The notes under the pieces are model-generated. The model saw only the letters and a list, made by a program, of their open reading frames with translations, had not been told where the DNA came from and did no database searches. Of a DNA stretch of 13,240 bases, positions 1 through 7,478 are shown piece by piece (position 1 is the stretch's first letter; every line of letters begins with the position of its first letter). The position numbers and the translations under genes are program-made. Where the stretch lies: assembly GCA_002390675.1 (NCBI GenBank), contig DGPZ01000140.1:39202-52441 (forward strand). The letters are read 5' to 3'. This DNA comes from Deltaproteobacteria bacterium UBA4427. Lineage in GTDB: Bacteria; Myxococcota_A; UBA9160; UBA4427.

Positions 1-2
1 GC

Positions 3-1367
3 GACGTCGGCTACCACGGCTCTGAAATTCGCACCCCGAATATCGATCGCATCGCGCGCGAGGGCATTGAGCTAGACCGCTTCTACGTGCAGCCGACCTG
101 CAGCCCAACCCGATCCGGCCTCATGACAGGGAAATCCCCAGCAAGCCTCGGCATTCACCTTCCAATCTCAAAGAACGAGGTCAACGGCCTTCCTAAAGAA
201 GAAAAACTGTTGCCGGAATATCTCGCGGACGCCGGCTACCAGCCGCTGATGGCCGGTAAATGGCATCTAGGCCACTACACCCCCGACATGTTCCCTCAGG
301 CGCGCGGCTTCGAACATTTTTACGGACACGTAACAGGCGGCGTTGGATATTGGGACCATACCCACGGCGGCGGCTACGACTGGCAACGCAATGGCGTCAC
401 CGTGCGCGAAGATGGATACACAACAAACCTCATCGCGAATGAAACCCTAAAACTGATTCGAGAACGCGACCGGACGAGACCGACTTTTCTTTACGTTGCC
501 TTCAATGCGCCGCACCTGCCTAACGAAGCACCCGTCGATGCGATCGATCGCTATCTCAGCGTAAAGAATATTCGCCGTCGCCTTCACGCCGCCATGGTCG
601 ACGAGATGGATCGTGAGATTGGACGGATCCTCGATGCCCTCGAAACGGAAGGCATGCTTGAAAATACGATCGTGCTCTTCTCGAGTGACAACGGCGGCCT
701 CAACGAAGCCTCTATGAATCCAGCGATCGCGCGGGCCGGAAATTTCCTGCTCGATGTCTTCGGCCGCCCCGTTCCAGTAGCGGGCCTCGAATTCCTGACG
801 ATGAATGCCCTGGACGGCGGCGCCGACAACAGTCCGCTTCCCGGGGGCAAGGGCAGCTCCGCCGAGGGCGGGGCGCGTGTACCGGCAGCCATCTGGTGGC
901 CCGGGCGGCTCGAAGGCAAGCGGCACGAGGGCTTTATGACGATTTCGGACGTGTTACCGACTTTGCTCGAGGCCACCGGATCCGCGGATCTCATCCCCCG
1001 CGATCTCAACGGAGCAAGCCAATGGGCAGCGCTTTCGGGCGAAGGCGAGCCGGGCCCAATTCCGGACTACGTCTCCTCTGGCTCTGATCGAGCAGCCCTC
1101 TACCGCGCTCCTTGGAAGCTCTACCCCGAGGAACCTCCGCTGCTCTACAACATCTATGCGGACCCACTCGAGCAAAAGGATGTAGCCGCGGACCACCCTG
1201 AAATCGTGAAAGCAATGAGCGAGACGCTGGAAAACTGGCCGACGAGCGAAATCCGCACGCAGGGAATTCTCTGGTCCCTGCTCGATCCCGATTCATTCGG
1301 CGGCGAAGAAGACAGAGAGCCTTGGTCCGACGTCGCTCGGGACCGAGCCGCAGGCGGGCGGCCCTAG
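3..1367 (+). CDS. Sulfatase (arylsulfatase B-like, formylglycine-dependent), 5' end cut off by window edge
   Basis: Hydrolyses a sulfate ester on an unknown substrate. The reading frame is open from base 3, and the family's N-terminal metal-binding Asp pair (just before the DVGYHG stretch) and any signal peptide lie outside the window; 454 residues are visible. The sulfatase signature CSPTR sits at 99-113, with the Cys at 99-101 expected to be matured to formylglycine. Other family landmarks follow in order: GKWHLGH (from about 255), NAPHLP, SSDNGG (681-698, the metal-binding Asp/Asn), GKGSSAEGGARVP (about 846-884, active-site Lys) and a C-terminal YNIYADPLEQKD segment typical of arylsulfatases. 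The DVGYHG..IRTPNID start resembles arylsulfatase B relatives. A GTG at 87 is an internal Val codon, not the start. The gene ends 87 bp before the SnoaL-like gene. The family is certain; the substrate cannot be read from sequence. Confidence 0.95.
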   Translation, partial: DVGYHGSEIRTPNIDRIAREGIELDRFYVQPTCSPTRSGLMTGKSPASLGIHLPISKNEVNGLPKEEKLLPEYLADAGYQPLMAGKWHLGHYTPDMFPQARGFEHFYGHVTGGVGYWDHTHGGGYDWQRNGVTVREDGYTTNLIANETLKLIRERDRTRPTFLYVAFNAPHLPNEAPVDAIDRYLSVKNIRRRLHAAMVDEMDREIGRILDALETEGMLENTIVLFSSDNGGLNEASMNPAIARAGNFLLDVFGRPVPVAGLEFLTMNALDGGADNSPLPGGKGSSAEGGARVPAAIWWPGRLEGKRHEGFMTISDVLPTLLEATGSADLIPRDLNGASQWAALSGEGEPGPIPDYVSSGSDRAALYRAPWKLYPEEPPLLYNIYADPLEQKDVAADHPEIVKAMSETLENWPTSEIRTQGILWSLLDPDSFGGEEDREPWSDVARDRAAGGRP

Positions 1368-1443
1368 CACGCGGCCCGCGCGCTCGGCGTCTACTGCTTG
1401 CATAGGGAGCCCCATGCCGTAGGGTCTCTCCTCCCCACTCACG

Positions 1444-1448
1444 AAGGA
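1444..1448 (+). promoter_or_regulatory. Ribosome binding site of the SnoaL-like gene
   Basis: AAGGA lies 6 nt before the ATG at 1455. It favours this ATG over an in-frame TTG at 1398, which has no comparable site and would add 19 residues outside the domain. Confidence 0.6.
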
Positions 1449-1454
1449 TTTCGC

Positions 1455-1841
1455 ATGCCCCTCAATACCGACGACAGCATCCAGATCGAACAACTTTACG
1501 CCCGCTACAACACCGCCATCGATACCGGCGACGGCGAAGGTTTCGCCCAGTGCTTCGTTCCGGACGGGATTTTCAACCCCGGACACGCTGTGCTCGAGGG
1601 TCAAGAGGCGATCAGCGCTTTCGCGAACGACACCCACAAGAACATGCCCAAGATGCGTCATAACGCGACGAACCTCGTGATCGACGTCGACGGCGACACC
1701 GCCACCGGGTCCGCCTTCCTAATCGGTTACCTGGCCGCCCCCGAATACAAGGTCATCGTAACCGGTCGCTACATCGATCAGCTCACGCGCAGCTCGGATG
1801 GCTGGCGCTTCACGGATCGCCAATTCACAATGGATCAGTAG
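1455..1841 (+). CDS. SnoaL-like / NTF2-fold protein
   Basis: A 128-residue protein with the layout of the SnoaL-like (NTF2-like) superfamily. It has an N-terminal helix (DSIQIEQLYARYNTAIDTGD), the typical GFAQCFVPDGIFNPG turn into the first strand, then GQEAISAFANDTH and the strand-rich half with H-N-x-T-N, 'DGDTATGSAFLIGYL', 'VTGRYIDQL' and 'GWRFTDRQFTMDQ'. Family members act as small cyclases, isomerases or hydratases, or simply as ligand-binding folds, so no reaction can be assigned. The start is set by AAGGA 6 nt upstream. The next gene, a double CoA-transferase, begins 19 bp downstream in the same direction, so co-transcription is likely. That suggests the protein acts on an intermediate of the same acyl-CoA pathway, which is inference. 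Confidence 0.85.
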   Translation: MPLNTDDSIQIEQLYARYNTAIDTGDGEGFAQCFVPDGIFNPGHAVLEGQEAISAFANDTHKNMPKMRHNATNLVIDVDGDTATGSAFLIGYLAAPEYKVIVTGRYIDQLTRSSDGWRFTDRQFTMDQ

Positions 1842-1860
1842 TCGGGTCTCCGCGCCTAAT

Positions 1861-4317
1861 ATGAACCTACTTGCCCCCTATCGAGTGCTCGACCTCACCG
1901 ACGTTCGCGGTCAGTTGACCGGGATGATGCTCGGGGATCTCGGTGCTGACGTGGTCCGCGTCGAACCAATTGGGGGCAGCGACGCCCGGCGCGTAGGACC
2001 CTTCCTCGACGGAAATGGCGGTAAAGAGAGAGCCGACGGGACTGACCGCAGTCTCAGCTTTGCAGCGTATAACCGGAATAAACGGTCCGTTGAGCTCGAC
2101 CTCGACTCCGAAGCGGGTCGCCAACAATTCTGTGAGCTGGTCCGGGGGGCGGACTTCGTGCTCGACTCTGGCCCGCCGAGCTTGCTCGATAACGCGGGAC
2201 TCGGTTTCGAACGACTGCTTGAAGAAAACTCTGAGCTCGTCCACGTACGCATCACTCCTTTCGGATCCGACGGGCCCTACGCGGATCTTCCGGCCGCGGA
2301 CCTCACGATCGCGGCACTTGCTGGCCCCATGGCGCTCCAAGGCACGCCCGACCGTGCTCCGATCCGGTTGAGCGTGCCACAAGCCTGGCGCCACGCAGGT
2401 GCCGAAGGCGCCGTCGCGGCTCTAATCGGCCACGCGCGGGTTCGCACGACGGGCAAAGGCGTATTTGTCGACGTCTCGGCCCAAAGCGCGATGACATGGA
2501 CTCTGCTGAACGGCCTAACGACTCACGCGATTCAAGGCGTCAACTATGAAAGGGACGGCGCGGGGCTTCAAATCGGCCCGACGACTTTCCCGCTCGTGCA
2601 TCCCGCAAAAGACGGCCACGTAATTGCCTTGGGCATAGGCGGCCTAACGCAGAAGCTCATGCCCTGGCTTCTTCAGGCCGGCACCATCGACCAGGCTTGG
2701 ATCGATTCCGAGGATTGGGAAACCTTCGACCGACGCCTCTACCGTGGCGGCGACTTTAAGATCCCGCTTCCTGAACTTACTGCGACTCTCGACCGGTTCT
2801 TCTCGTCAAAAACCAAGCGTGACGTGTTTCTGCCTGGACTCGCCATCGGCGCCACGATGGCCCCCGTGCTCAGGCTCGACGAAATGCTCGAGTTCGAGCA
2901 GCTCGTTGCCCGCGAATATTTTCACGAAGTTGCGCTACCAAGCGGCCAGACGGTGCGCGCTCCCGGTCCCTTCTCGCGCCCTTCGAACCAGACTTTCGAA
3001 ATTCGTCACCGCGCTCCAAAGCTCGGCGAGCACACGGACGAAGTCCTTGCAGAACTCGCGAGCACGCCGCGCAAACGCATTCCGCTGCAGACACCCGCTA
3101 ATCCTCTGGCTCTGCCGCTTGAAGGACTCAAGGTCGCCGACTTCAGCTGGGTGGGTGTTGGACCCATTTCAGGAAAATATCTGGCGGACCACGGCGCCAA
3201 TGTTATTCGCATCGAATCCACGACCCGCGCAGACAATCTGCGGACTGCGGGCCCTTACAAAGACAACGAAGCGGGTTGGAATCGCTCACAATTCTTTGGC
3301 GAGTTTAACTCCTCGAAGCGCAGCCTAACGGTCGATCTCAAGCACGAACGCGCGGGGGAAATCACGGAACGCATCCTTGAATGGGCGGATGTTGTTCTCG
3401 AGAGCTTCACTCCGGGCGCCGTCGACCGCTTAGGCATTGGCTACGAAACCGCACGCAAAGCGAATCCAGGCGTCATCATGGTCAGCACGTGCCTGATGGG
3501 ACAGACCGGGCCGATCGCTTCTATGGCTGGATACGGATATCACGCCGCCGGCCTGGCTGGATTCTTCGAGCTCGTCGGCTGGCCCGATCGCGGTCCGGTT
3601 GGCCCTTGGAATGCCTATACCGACACGGTCGCGCCGCGTTTCCTTACCTCCACGCTTCTTGCGGCTCTCGATCACAAGCGGCGTACCGGCGAAGGTCAAC
3701 ATATCGACCTCGGCCAAATGGAAGCGGCCTTACATTTCCTCGCTCCGGAAATCCTCGCGACTCAGACGACCGACCAAACATTTTCACGAAATGGCAATCG
3801 CTCGGCAGATGCAGCGCCCCAAGGCGCCTATCCCTGTGCGGGAGAAGACGAGTGGCTAGCGATTGCGATCGAGTCCGATGCGCAATGGGCGGCCTTACGT
3901 CAGGCATTAAGTGACCCGGAATGGTCCCGAGCCACCGAGCTTGATCACGTGGATGGACGGCTCGCCGCGCATGATGAAATCGACATGCACCTCGCCGCTT
4001 GGACACAAGACCGTAAACCCCGGGAGGCGATGGAATTGCTCACCTCGTGCGGCGTCCCGGCCGGCCACGTTCAGCGCAGCAGCGATCTCCAAACCGATCC
4101 GCAATATCGCCACCGCGGTTTCTACCGTGAACTCGAGCACGGCGAGATGGGACGCATCCCCTACTCAGGTCATCAGTTTCGCGTGAGCGGTTACGACAAC
4201 GGTCCGCGCTTCCCGTCTCCCCTCATCGGCGGAGAAAACTTCGAAGTGCTGGCCGAAGAACTTGGATTTGCTCCAGAAGACGTCGCCGACTTGATGGCCA
4301 GCGGCGTCATCAACTAG
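1861..4317 (+). CDS. Tandem (fused) family III CoA-transferase, CaiB/BaiF type
   Basis: An 818-residue protein made of two consecutive CaiB/BaiF CoA-transferase domains, about twice the usual ~400 residues. Domain 1 (about 1-400) opens with 'RVLDLTDVRGQLTGMMLGDLGADVVRVEP' features and closes with LGEHTDEVL. Domain 2 (about 421-815) opens with LEGLKVADFSWVGVGP and contains GANVIRIES, LTVDLKHERA and GQTGP. Family III enzymes move CoA between carboxylic acids through an Asp-linked acyl anhydride. By motif alignment the catalytic Asp of domain 1 is D147 (codon 2299-2301, in PAADLTIAALAG). The matching position of domain 2 is Gly559 (codon 3535-3537, in AGYGYHAAGLAG). Domain 2 is therefore probably structural, or supplies the other half of the interlocked fold. 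The start at 1861 matches the family N-terminus; an in-frame ATG at 1798 would overlap the SnoaL-like gene. No strong Shine-Dalgarno is visible. The substrate is unknown. Confidence 0.93.
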   Translation: MNLLAPYRVLDLTDVRGQLTGMMLGDLGADVVRVEPIGGSDARRVGPFLDGNGGKERADGTDRSLSFAAYNRNKRSVELDLDSEAGRQQFCELVRGADFVLDSGPPSLLDNAGLGFERLLEENSELVHVRITPFGSDGPYADLPAADLTIAALAGPMALQGTPDRAPIRLSVPQAWRHAGAEGAVAALIGHARVRTTGKGVFVDVSAQSAMTWTLLNGLTTHAIQGVNYERDGAGLQIGPTTFPLVHPAKDGHVIALGIGGLTQKLMPWLLQAGTIDQAWIDSEDWETFDRRLYRGGDFKIPLPELTATLDRFFSSKTKRDVFLPGLAIGATMAPVLRLDEMLEFEQLVAREYFHEVALPSGQTVRAPGPFSRPSNQTFEIRHRAPKLGEHTDEVLAELASTPRKRIPLQTPANPLALPLEGLKVADFSWVGVGPISGKYLADHGANVIRIESTTRADNLRTAGPYKDNEAGWNRSQFFGEFNSSKRSLTVDLKHERAGEITERILEWADVVLESFTPGAVDRLGIGYETARKANPGVIMVSTCLMGQTGPIASMAGYGYHAAGLAGFFELVGWPDRGPVGPWNAYTDTVAPRFLTSTLLAALDHKRRTGEGQHIDLGQMEAALHFLAPEILATQTTDQTFSRNGNRSADAAPQGAYPCAGEDEWLAIAIESDAQWAALRQALSDPEWSRATELDHVDGRLAAHDEIDMHLAAWTQDRKPREAMELLTSCGVPAGHVQRSSDLQTDPQYRHRGFYRELEHGEMGRIPYSGHQFRVSGYDNGPRFPSPLIGGENFEVLAEELGFAPEDVADLMASGVIN

Positions 4318-4476
4318 GCAGGCTGCGTTCGAGGCCGCTCCCGATAAATACCTCCCGCAATACACTGGCTACTGTGCATGGCCCGTGTCCCAGGACAATC
4401 CCGCGAGCGTCAATCCGGAAGCCTGGTCGATCCAACACCGCTTTACAGCGAGGGCACGATTCCCGACGATCCGGCC

Positions 4477-5376
4477 ATGGCCACTCCGTCCCCGTCGAAT
4501 AGCGCACTCTCTCCGAGCGGCATGGGGATCGCGACCGCCTGTTATCTCAGCTGGGGACTGGTCCCTGTCTATTGGAAGGCGATCGAGGGCATCACCGCCG
4601 ATGAAGCCCTCATCCCCCGAGTCCTTTGGACATTGACCCTCTTGCTTGTCGTCTCTGCCGCGACGGGTACCCTAGGCCAGACATTTCGCGGCTCTCTCCG
4701 GGATTGGGGCTTCACGCTCCTCGCCGCACTCCTGCTGGCGGGTAACTGGACGCTCTTCATCTACGCGATCTACAGCGAGCAGGTAATCGCCACGAGCCTC
4801 GGCTACTACATCAATCCCTTAGTCAGCACGGCGCTCGGCCTAGTCGTGCTCGGCGAACGACTGAATCGTGCGCAAATGATCGCCGTCGCGATCGCCGCAC
4901 TCGGCGTCGCGACCATGACCTTCCAATCCGGTCAGCTGCCGTGGATTTCACTCGTGCTGGCTATGTCCTTCGCGCTCTACGGACTAATGCATAAGCTCCA
5001 CCCGCAACCGCCTCTCGGTGGACTCACCCGCGAGATGCTGGTGCTCTCGCCGATCGTTGTTCTCGGGGGCTTAGCCATCCTATTTACGCGTCAGAACGCT
5101 GGGCTGCTCGAAGCGAGCTTCGCCGACCACGCCTACCTCTCCCTCACGGGCGTGATCACCGCCGGCCCGCTCCTGCTTTTTCACGCCGCTACAAAGCGAC
5201 TTCCCCTCGTCGCCGTCGGCATGTTCCAATTCATCGCCCCGACTATGACCCTCGGCCTAGCGACTCTCGTTTACGGCGAAAAATTTGCGCCCGCACATGC
5301 CATGGGCTTCGGTCTTGTCTGGCTGGGCCTTGGCGTCTTTACCTTCGATTCGATCCGTCGCGCGACCCGCGGATGA
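4477..5376 (+). CDS. rarD: RarD-type EamA/DMT family transporter
   Basis: A polytopic inner-membrane protein of 299 residues with about ten hydrophobic segments, in line with the ~295-residue RarD family of drug/metabolite transporters. Diagnostic RarD features are visible: an N-terminal 'YLSWGLVPVYWKAI', then 'NWTLFIYAI', 'ATSLGYYINPLVSTALG' and 'LGERLNRAQ' at the end of the first half, and 'FQFIAPTMTLGLA..YGEKF' in the second. RarD was named from chloramphenicol-sensitivity observations in other bacteria; its true substrate is unsettled. The start is uncertain. ATGs at 4378, 4477 and 4522 are all in frame, and none has a strong Shine-Dalgarno. The sequence before 4522 is not membrane-like, and 4477 is a compromise giving a normal length. 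The gene follows the CoA-transferase on the same strand, but a shared role is not evident. Confidence 0.9.
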   Translation: MATPSPSNSALSPSGMGIATACYLSWGLVPVYWKAIEGITADEALIPRVLWTLTLLLVVSAATGTLGQTFRGSLRDWGFTLLAALLLAGNWTLFIYAIYSEQVIATSLGYYINPLVSTALGLVVLGERLNRAQMIAVAIAALGVATMTFQSGQLPWISLVLAMSFALYGLMHKLHPQPPLGGLTREMLVLSPIVVLGGLAILFTRQNAGLLEASFADHAYLSLTGVITAGPLLLFHAATKRLPLVAVGMFQFIAPTMTLGLATLVYGEKFAPAHAMGFGLVWLGLGVFTFDSIRRATRG

Positions 5377-5759
5377 TCCTCTTCCTCAATCAAAGTATTG
5401 GCGTGAATTATGACTGACGTCGCGCAAGTTTTTTCTGTGTAGGCAACGACGCGTAAAACGACCGGCAACTATCAACGTCGAGGCCCGTATGAACACGGGA
5501 TTCAAGTGCACTCGCAATGGAAGAATTAGCCGCAGCCCAAACGCATGTCGGACACTAGAGACGCTCTGGTTGCCGACTTCCCGCATCCCTCCTATTCAAG
5601 ATGCTTGACAGTGCATGGCGTAGATGCGAGGTTGGCCAAACACTAACGTCTCTTGTTGCAACGTTTTACCGTTTGAGGCTAACGACTGACACTGCATAGG
5701 AACTGAGACGTGTGAAGCCGAGGTTTTCCTCGCTTCGATATCGGTTCGCGGAGATGGAT
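5377..5759 (+). other. Gene-poor gap, 383 bp
   Basis: No convincing coding frame is present. The stretch is visibly less GC-rich than its flanks. It holds a T6 run at 5429-5434 about 50 nt after the rarD stop, but without a good stem before it. A small hairpin (CCCGT/ACGGG, 5484-5499, 6-nt loop) and a perfect TTGACA hexamer at 5605-5610 are also visible. No -10 box lies at the right spacing from that hexamer. It probably holds the end of the rarD transcript and the promoter of the next gene. Confidence 0.5.
5750..5753 (+). promoter_or_regulatory. Ribosome binding site deciding the start of the small acidic protein
   Basis: GGAG ends 6 nt before the ATG at 5760. It directly abuts an in-frame ATG at 5754, which is too close to be used, so 5760 is preferred. 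A GTG at 5712 is a third, weaker option. Confidence 0.5.
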
Positions 5760-6014
5760 ATGACCCCCGAAGAGATCGCCTTTGAGTTCGCGGAGATTTT
5801 CGACGAACTTCCGGCCGAACAAGTCAACGAAATGCTCGCCAAGAATATTCCTTTCGAGACGATCGAATTCTTCTCGCAATACGCCGAAGCCTTTGCGGAC
5901 GGCGCGGGCATCACGGGCGAGGCCCGCGGCCGCCTTCCTAACCTGCTCCTCTTCGGATATCTCGTGCGAGTCCTTGAAGAACGACTTCTCCCCGACCAGC
6001 CGCCTCTTTCGTAA
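5760..6014 (+). CDS. Small acidic hypothetical protein
   Basis: An 84-residue protein I do not recognise. It is rich in Glu, Asp, Phe and Leu: MTPEEIAFEFAEIFDELPAE at the N-terminus, then a largely helical middle (NEMLAKNIPFETIEFF) and an amphipathic stretch near the end (LPNLLLFGYLVRVLEERLLP). There is no signal peptide, metal-binding motif or clear membrane span. A sensible ribosome binding site, coding-like composition and same-strand position 88 bp before ridA support a real gene. An overlapping frame on the same strand is open over this region and runs on into ridA. The opposite strand also has an open frame. The acidic, compact reading frame chosen here looks the most protein-like, but this is a judgement. 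Function unknown. Confidence 0.6.
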   Translation: MTPEEIAFEFAEIFDELPAEQVNEMLAKNIPFETIEFFSQYAEAFADGAGITGEARGRLPNLLLFGYLVRVLEERLLPDQPPLS

Positions 6015-6018
6015 AGAG
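6004..6018 (+). repeat. Short hairpin at the end of the small acidic gene
   Basis: CTCTTT (6004-6009) and AAAGAG (6013-6018) can pair across a 3-nt loop, overlapping the TAA stop at 6012-6014. No T-run follows, so it is not a standard intrinsic terminator. Confidence 0.35.
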
Positions 6019-6102
6019 CGAGCCGTCGCGGGATTGGGCCGCAGACGCTTTTGTAAAGAGCCCCGTCGCAGGCTGCTCATCGACTGCGGTAATGTGGGTC
6101 GC

Positions 6103-6501
6103 ATGACAGAATCGAACACGCGTGTGGAAGTGCGTACGGAGCATTCTCCGGCGCCCGTTGGTCCGTACTCCCAGGGCATTCGTGTCGGTGAACTCGTTTT
6201 CGCCTCAGGTCAGATTCCCCTCGACCCCGCCACTGGCAAAAAGGTCGAAGGTGATATCGAAGTCGAAACGAAGCAGGTCCTCGCGAACTTGAAGGCCGTC
6301 CTCGAGGCGGCCGGCAGCGGCATGGACCGCGTCGTGAAGGCGACGGTCTATCTGACCGACCTCACCCTCTTTCCGAGGGTAAACGCCGTCTACGCCGAAG
6401 CTTTTGATATCGACCCGGCACCCGCTCGGGTCACCGTCGGTGTCGCTGCGCTTCCGCTCGGTGCGGGGGTCGAAATCGACGCGATCGCTCTGGCTTCCTA
6501 G
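6103..6501 (+). CDS. ridA: RidA family enamine/imine deaminase
   Basis: A 132-residue member of the Rid (YjgF/YER057c/UK114) family, which hydrolyses reactive 2-aminoacrylate and related enamines/imines made by PLP enzymes, protecting other PLP enzymes in the cytoplasm. Family hallmarks visible: APVGPYSQG near residues 17-25, FASGQIPLDP (33-42), 'ATVYLTDL' around 80-87, and PARVTVGVAALPLGAGVEIDAIA at the end. Arg109 and Glu124 match the Arg105 and Glu120 that mark the active RidA subgroup in E. coli. The length is normal. The frame is open further upstream, but conserved sequence begins after the ATG at 6103. The Shine-Dalgarno is weak. The gene ends 68 bp from the stop of the convergent CPBP protease gene. 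Confidence 0.95.
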   Translation: MTESNTRVEVRTEHSPAPVGPYSQGIRVGELVFASGQIPLDPATGKKVEGDIEVETKQVLANLKAVLEAAGSGMDRVVKATVYLTDLTLFPRVNAVYAEAFDIDPAPARVTVGVAALPLGAGVEIDAIALAS

Positions 6502-6521
6502 AGCCGATTAGATCGGGCTCT
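6500..6521 (+). terminator. Terminator-like hairpin after ridA
   Basis: AGAGCC (6500-6505) pairs with GGCTCT (6516-6521). An inner GAT/ATC extends the stem past one bulged G, with a 3-nt TAG loop. It starts on the ridA stop codon in a convergent gap. There is no T-run, so intrinsic termination is only possible, not shown. Confidence 0.4.
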
Positions 6522-6569
6522 GCAACGCGTGTGCTGGCGTGCGCGGCGCGACCTTCGGCGTAGCTAGCC

Positions 6570-7235
6570 CTAGTCGTCGTCGTCCGAGCCGGGGCCCGAG
6601 GCCGCACCCGATGCAGCCTGCTCCTCGGCGCGACGCGCGAGTCGTGGCAGGTTCACGCCGTTGACCACCACATGAGCGGCGATTGGGGCGATCAGGTGTC
6701 CCGTGTAGATGTAGAGCCCACCGAGTACGCCCCCCATGCCCACTGCGTAGAGGCTCCAAAGCGCGAGTTCTTTGCGTGGCAGGAAATGGCATGCGCCAAA
6801 GATCAGACTCGCGAGGAACCAGCCGACCGCCGGCTGCAAAGCCCCACGGAAGAACATCTCCTCCGAAATCCCGCTCGCGAGGGCGAGCAGGATCGCCTCG
6901 GCTCGGCCGATGCCCATCAAGCTCTCGCCAAGAGTGTCTGCGAGACTCTCGCCGAGCTCGGTAAACTGAGTCATCAGCTCCGAGAGACCCAGCGAAATCA
7001 GTCCGACGGCGATCCCAGCCCCAAGGGCCGGGACCAAAGAGATCGGCGTGTCTGGCACGACGCCGGGATATAGAATCGAAGCGCCAGGCGTCCACATTCG
7101 CCATACCAAAGCAACGCAGCCCAGGGCCCCATAAAAGAAGAGAGCCGTTTGTACGAAGGACTCGGGGGTACGCAGGGGCAATTCGCCCTCATCTCGACTT
7201 CCGTCTTCTGGGTCCTGGTCGTCGAATAATGCCAC
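6570..7235 (-). CDS. CPBP family intramembrane metalloprotease (CAAX/Abi type)
   Basis: A 221-residue membrane protein of the CPBP family (type II CAAX-prenyl-protease/bacteriocin-processing type). The cytosolic N-terminus is acidic, followed by several hydrophobic spans. All conserved catalytic motifs are present: SEEMFFRG (Glu125, Glu126, Arg130), FGACH (His150) and HVVVN (His188, Asn192). Related proteins cleave prenylated proteins, process peptides or act in bacteriocin self-immunity; the substrate here is unknown. The C-terminus is unusual, ending in a hydrophilic Ala/Gly/Ser tail and four Asp residues. The start is a GTG preceded at 7-nt spacing by GAGGAG (7243-7248, minus strand). The gene is convergent with ridA and divergent from greA, and appears to be transcribed alone. 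Confidence 0.93.
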   Translation of the reverse strand: MALFDDQDPEDGSRDEGELPLRTPESFVQTALFFYGALGCVALVWRMWTPGASILYPGVVPDTPISLVPALGAGIAVGLISLGLSELMTQFTELGESLADTLGESLMGIGRAEAILLALASGISEEMFFRGALQPAVGWFLASLIFGACHFLPRKELALWSLYAVGMGGVLGGLYIYTGHLIAPIAAHVVVNGVNLPRLARRAEEQAASGAASGPGSDDDD

Positions 7236-7242
7236 CCCTTAG

Positions 7243-7248
7243 CTCCTC
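7243..7248 (-). promoter_or_regulatory. Ribosome binding site supporting the GTG start of the CPBP protease
   Basis: GAGGAG on the minus strand, 7 nt before the GTG at 7235-7233. It makes the GTG start credible; no upstream in-frame ATG competes. Confidence 0.65.
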
Positions 7249-7276
7249 ATCCAAAATATGACATTTGCCGTGTGCC

Positions 7277-7305
7277 TTGATGCGGCGGAACGCCGTGGGT
7301 AGCCT
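7277..7305 (+). promoter_or_regulatory. Possible greA promoter with an inverted repeat in its spacer
   Basis: TTGATG (7277-7282) and TAGCCT (7300-7305) are 17 nt apart and resemble sigma-70 -35 and -10 boxes at about 4/6 and 3/6 matches. The spacer contains CGGCG-GAA-CGCCG (7283-7295), a perfect 5-bp inverted repeat. The match is weak and the prediction tentative. Confidence 0.3.
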
Positions 7306-7374
7306 ATTCGGAGAACAGATCCCCGCCAGGCCCGTCCCCCAAGCCGCAGTAAATTCGCGAGCACACCCAGGGGA

Positions 7375-7460
7375 CGACTCGACTACGAGTTGGGCGATGT
7401 AGCCCGCCTGGAACACAGATCGCAAACGACGACCAAGAACGCCGTGAGGGCCCAGCTCAC
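7375..7460 (+). other. greA leader with two short hairpins
   Basis: Two possible stem-loops lie in the presumed greA leader. The first is 7375-7392 (a stem of five Watson-Crick pairs extended by one G-T and one C-G pair, loop ACTA). The second is 7444-7460 (GTGAG/CTCAC, 7-nt loop), ending 18 nt before the start codon. Either could be chance in GC-rich DNA. Confidence 0.25.
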
Positions 7461-7478
7461 ACGCGCGACGAGGATAGA

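Noticed and set aside
447..1009. Minus-strand frames opposite the sulfatase
   Set aside because: The sulfatase frame carries every catalytic motif; the opposite frames carry none.
3381..3914. 177-codon frame inside the CoA-transferase
   Set aside because: Same-strand shadow in another frame, Arg/Ser-rich and without family similarity.
5605..5610. Perfect TTGACA as a promoter for the small acidic gene
   Set aside because: No acceptable -10 hexamer 16-18 nt downstream.
7189..7425. 78-codon minus-strand frame between the CPBP protease and greA
   Set aside because: It overlaps the CPBP start in another frame, has no ribosome site and covers the likely greA promoter.
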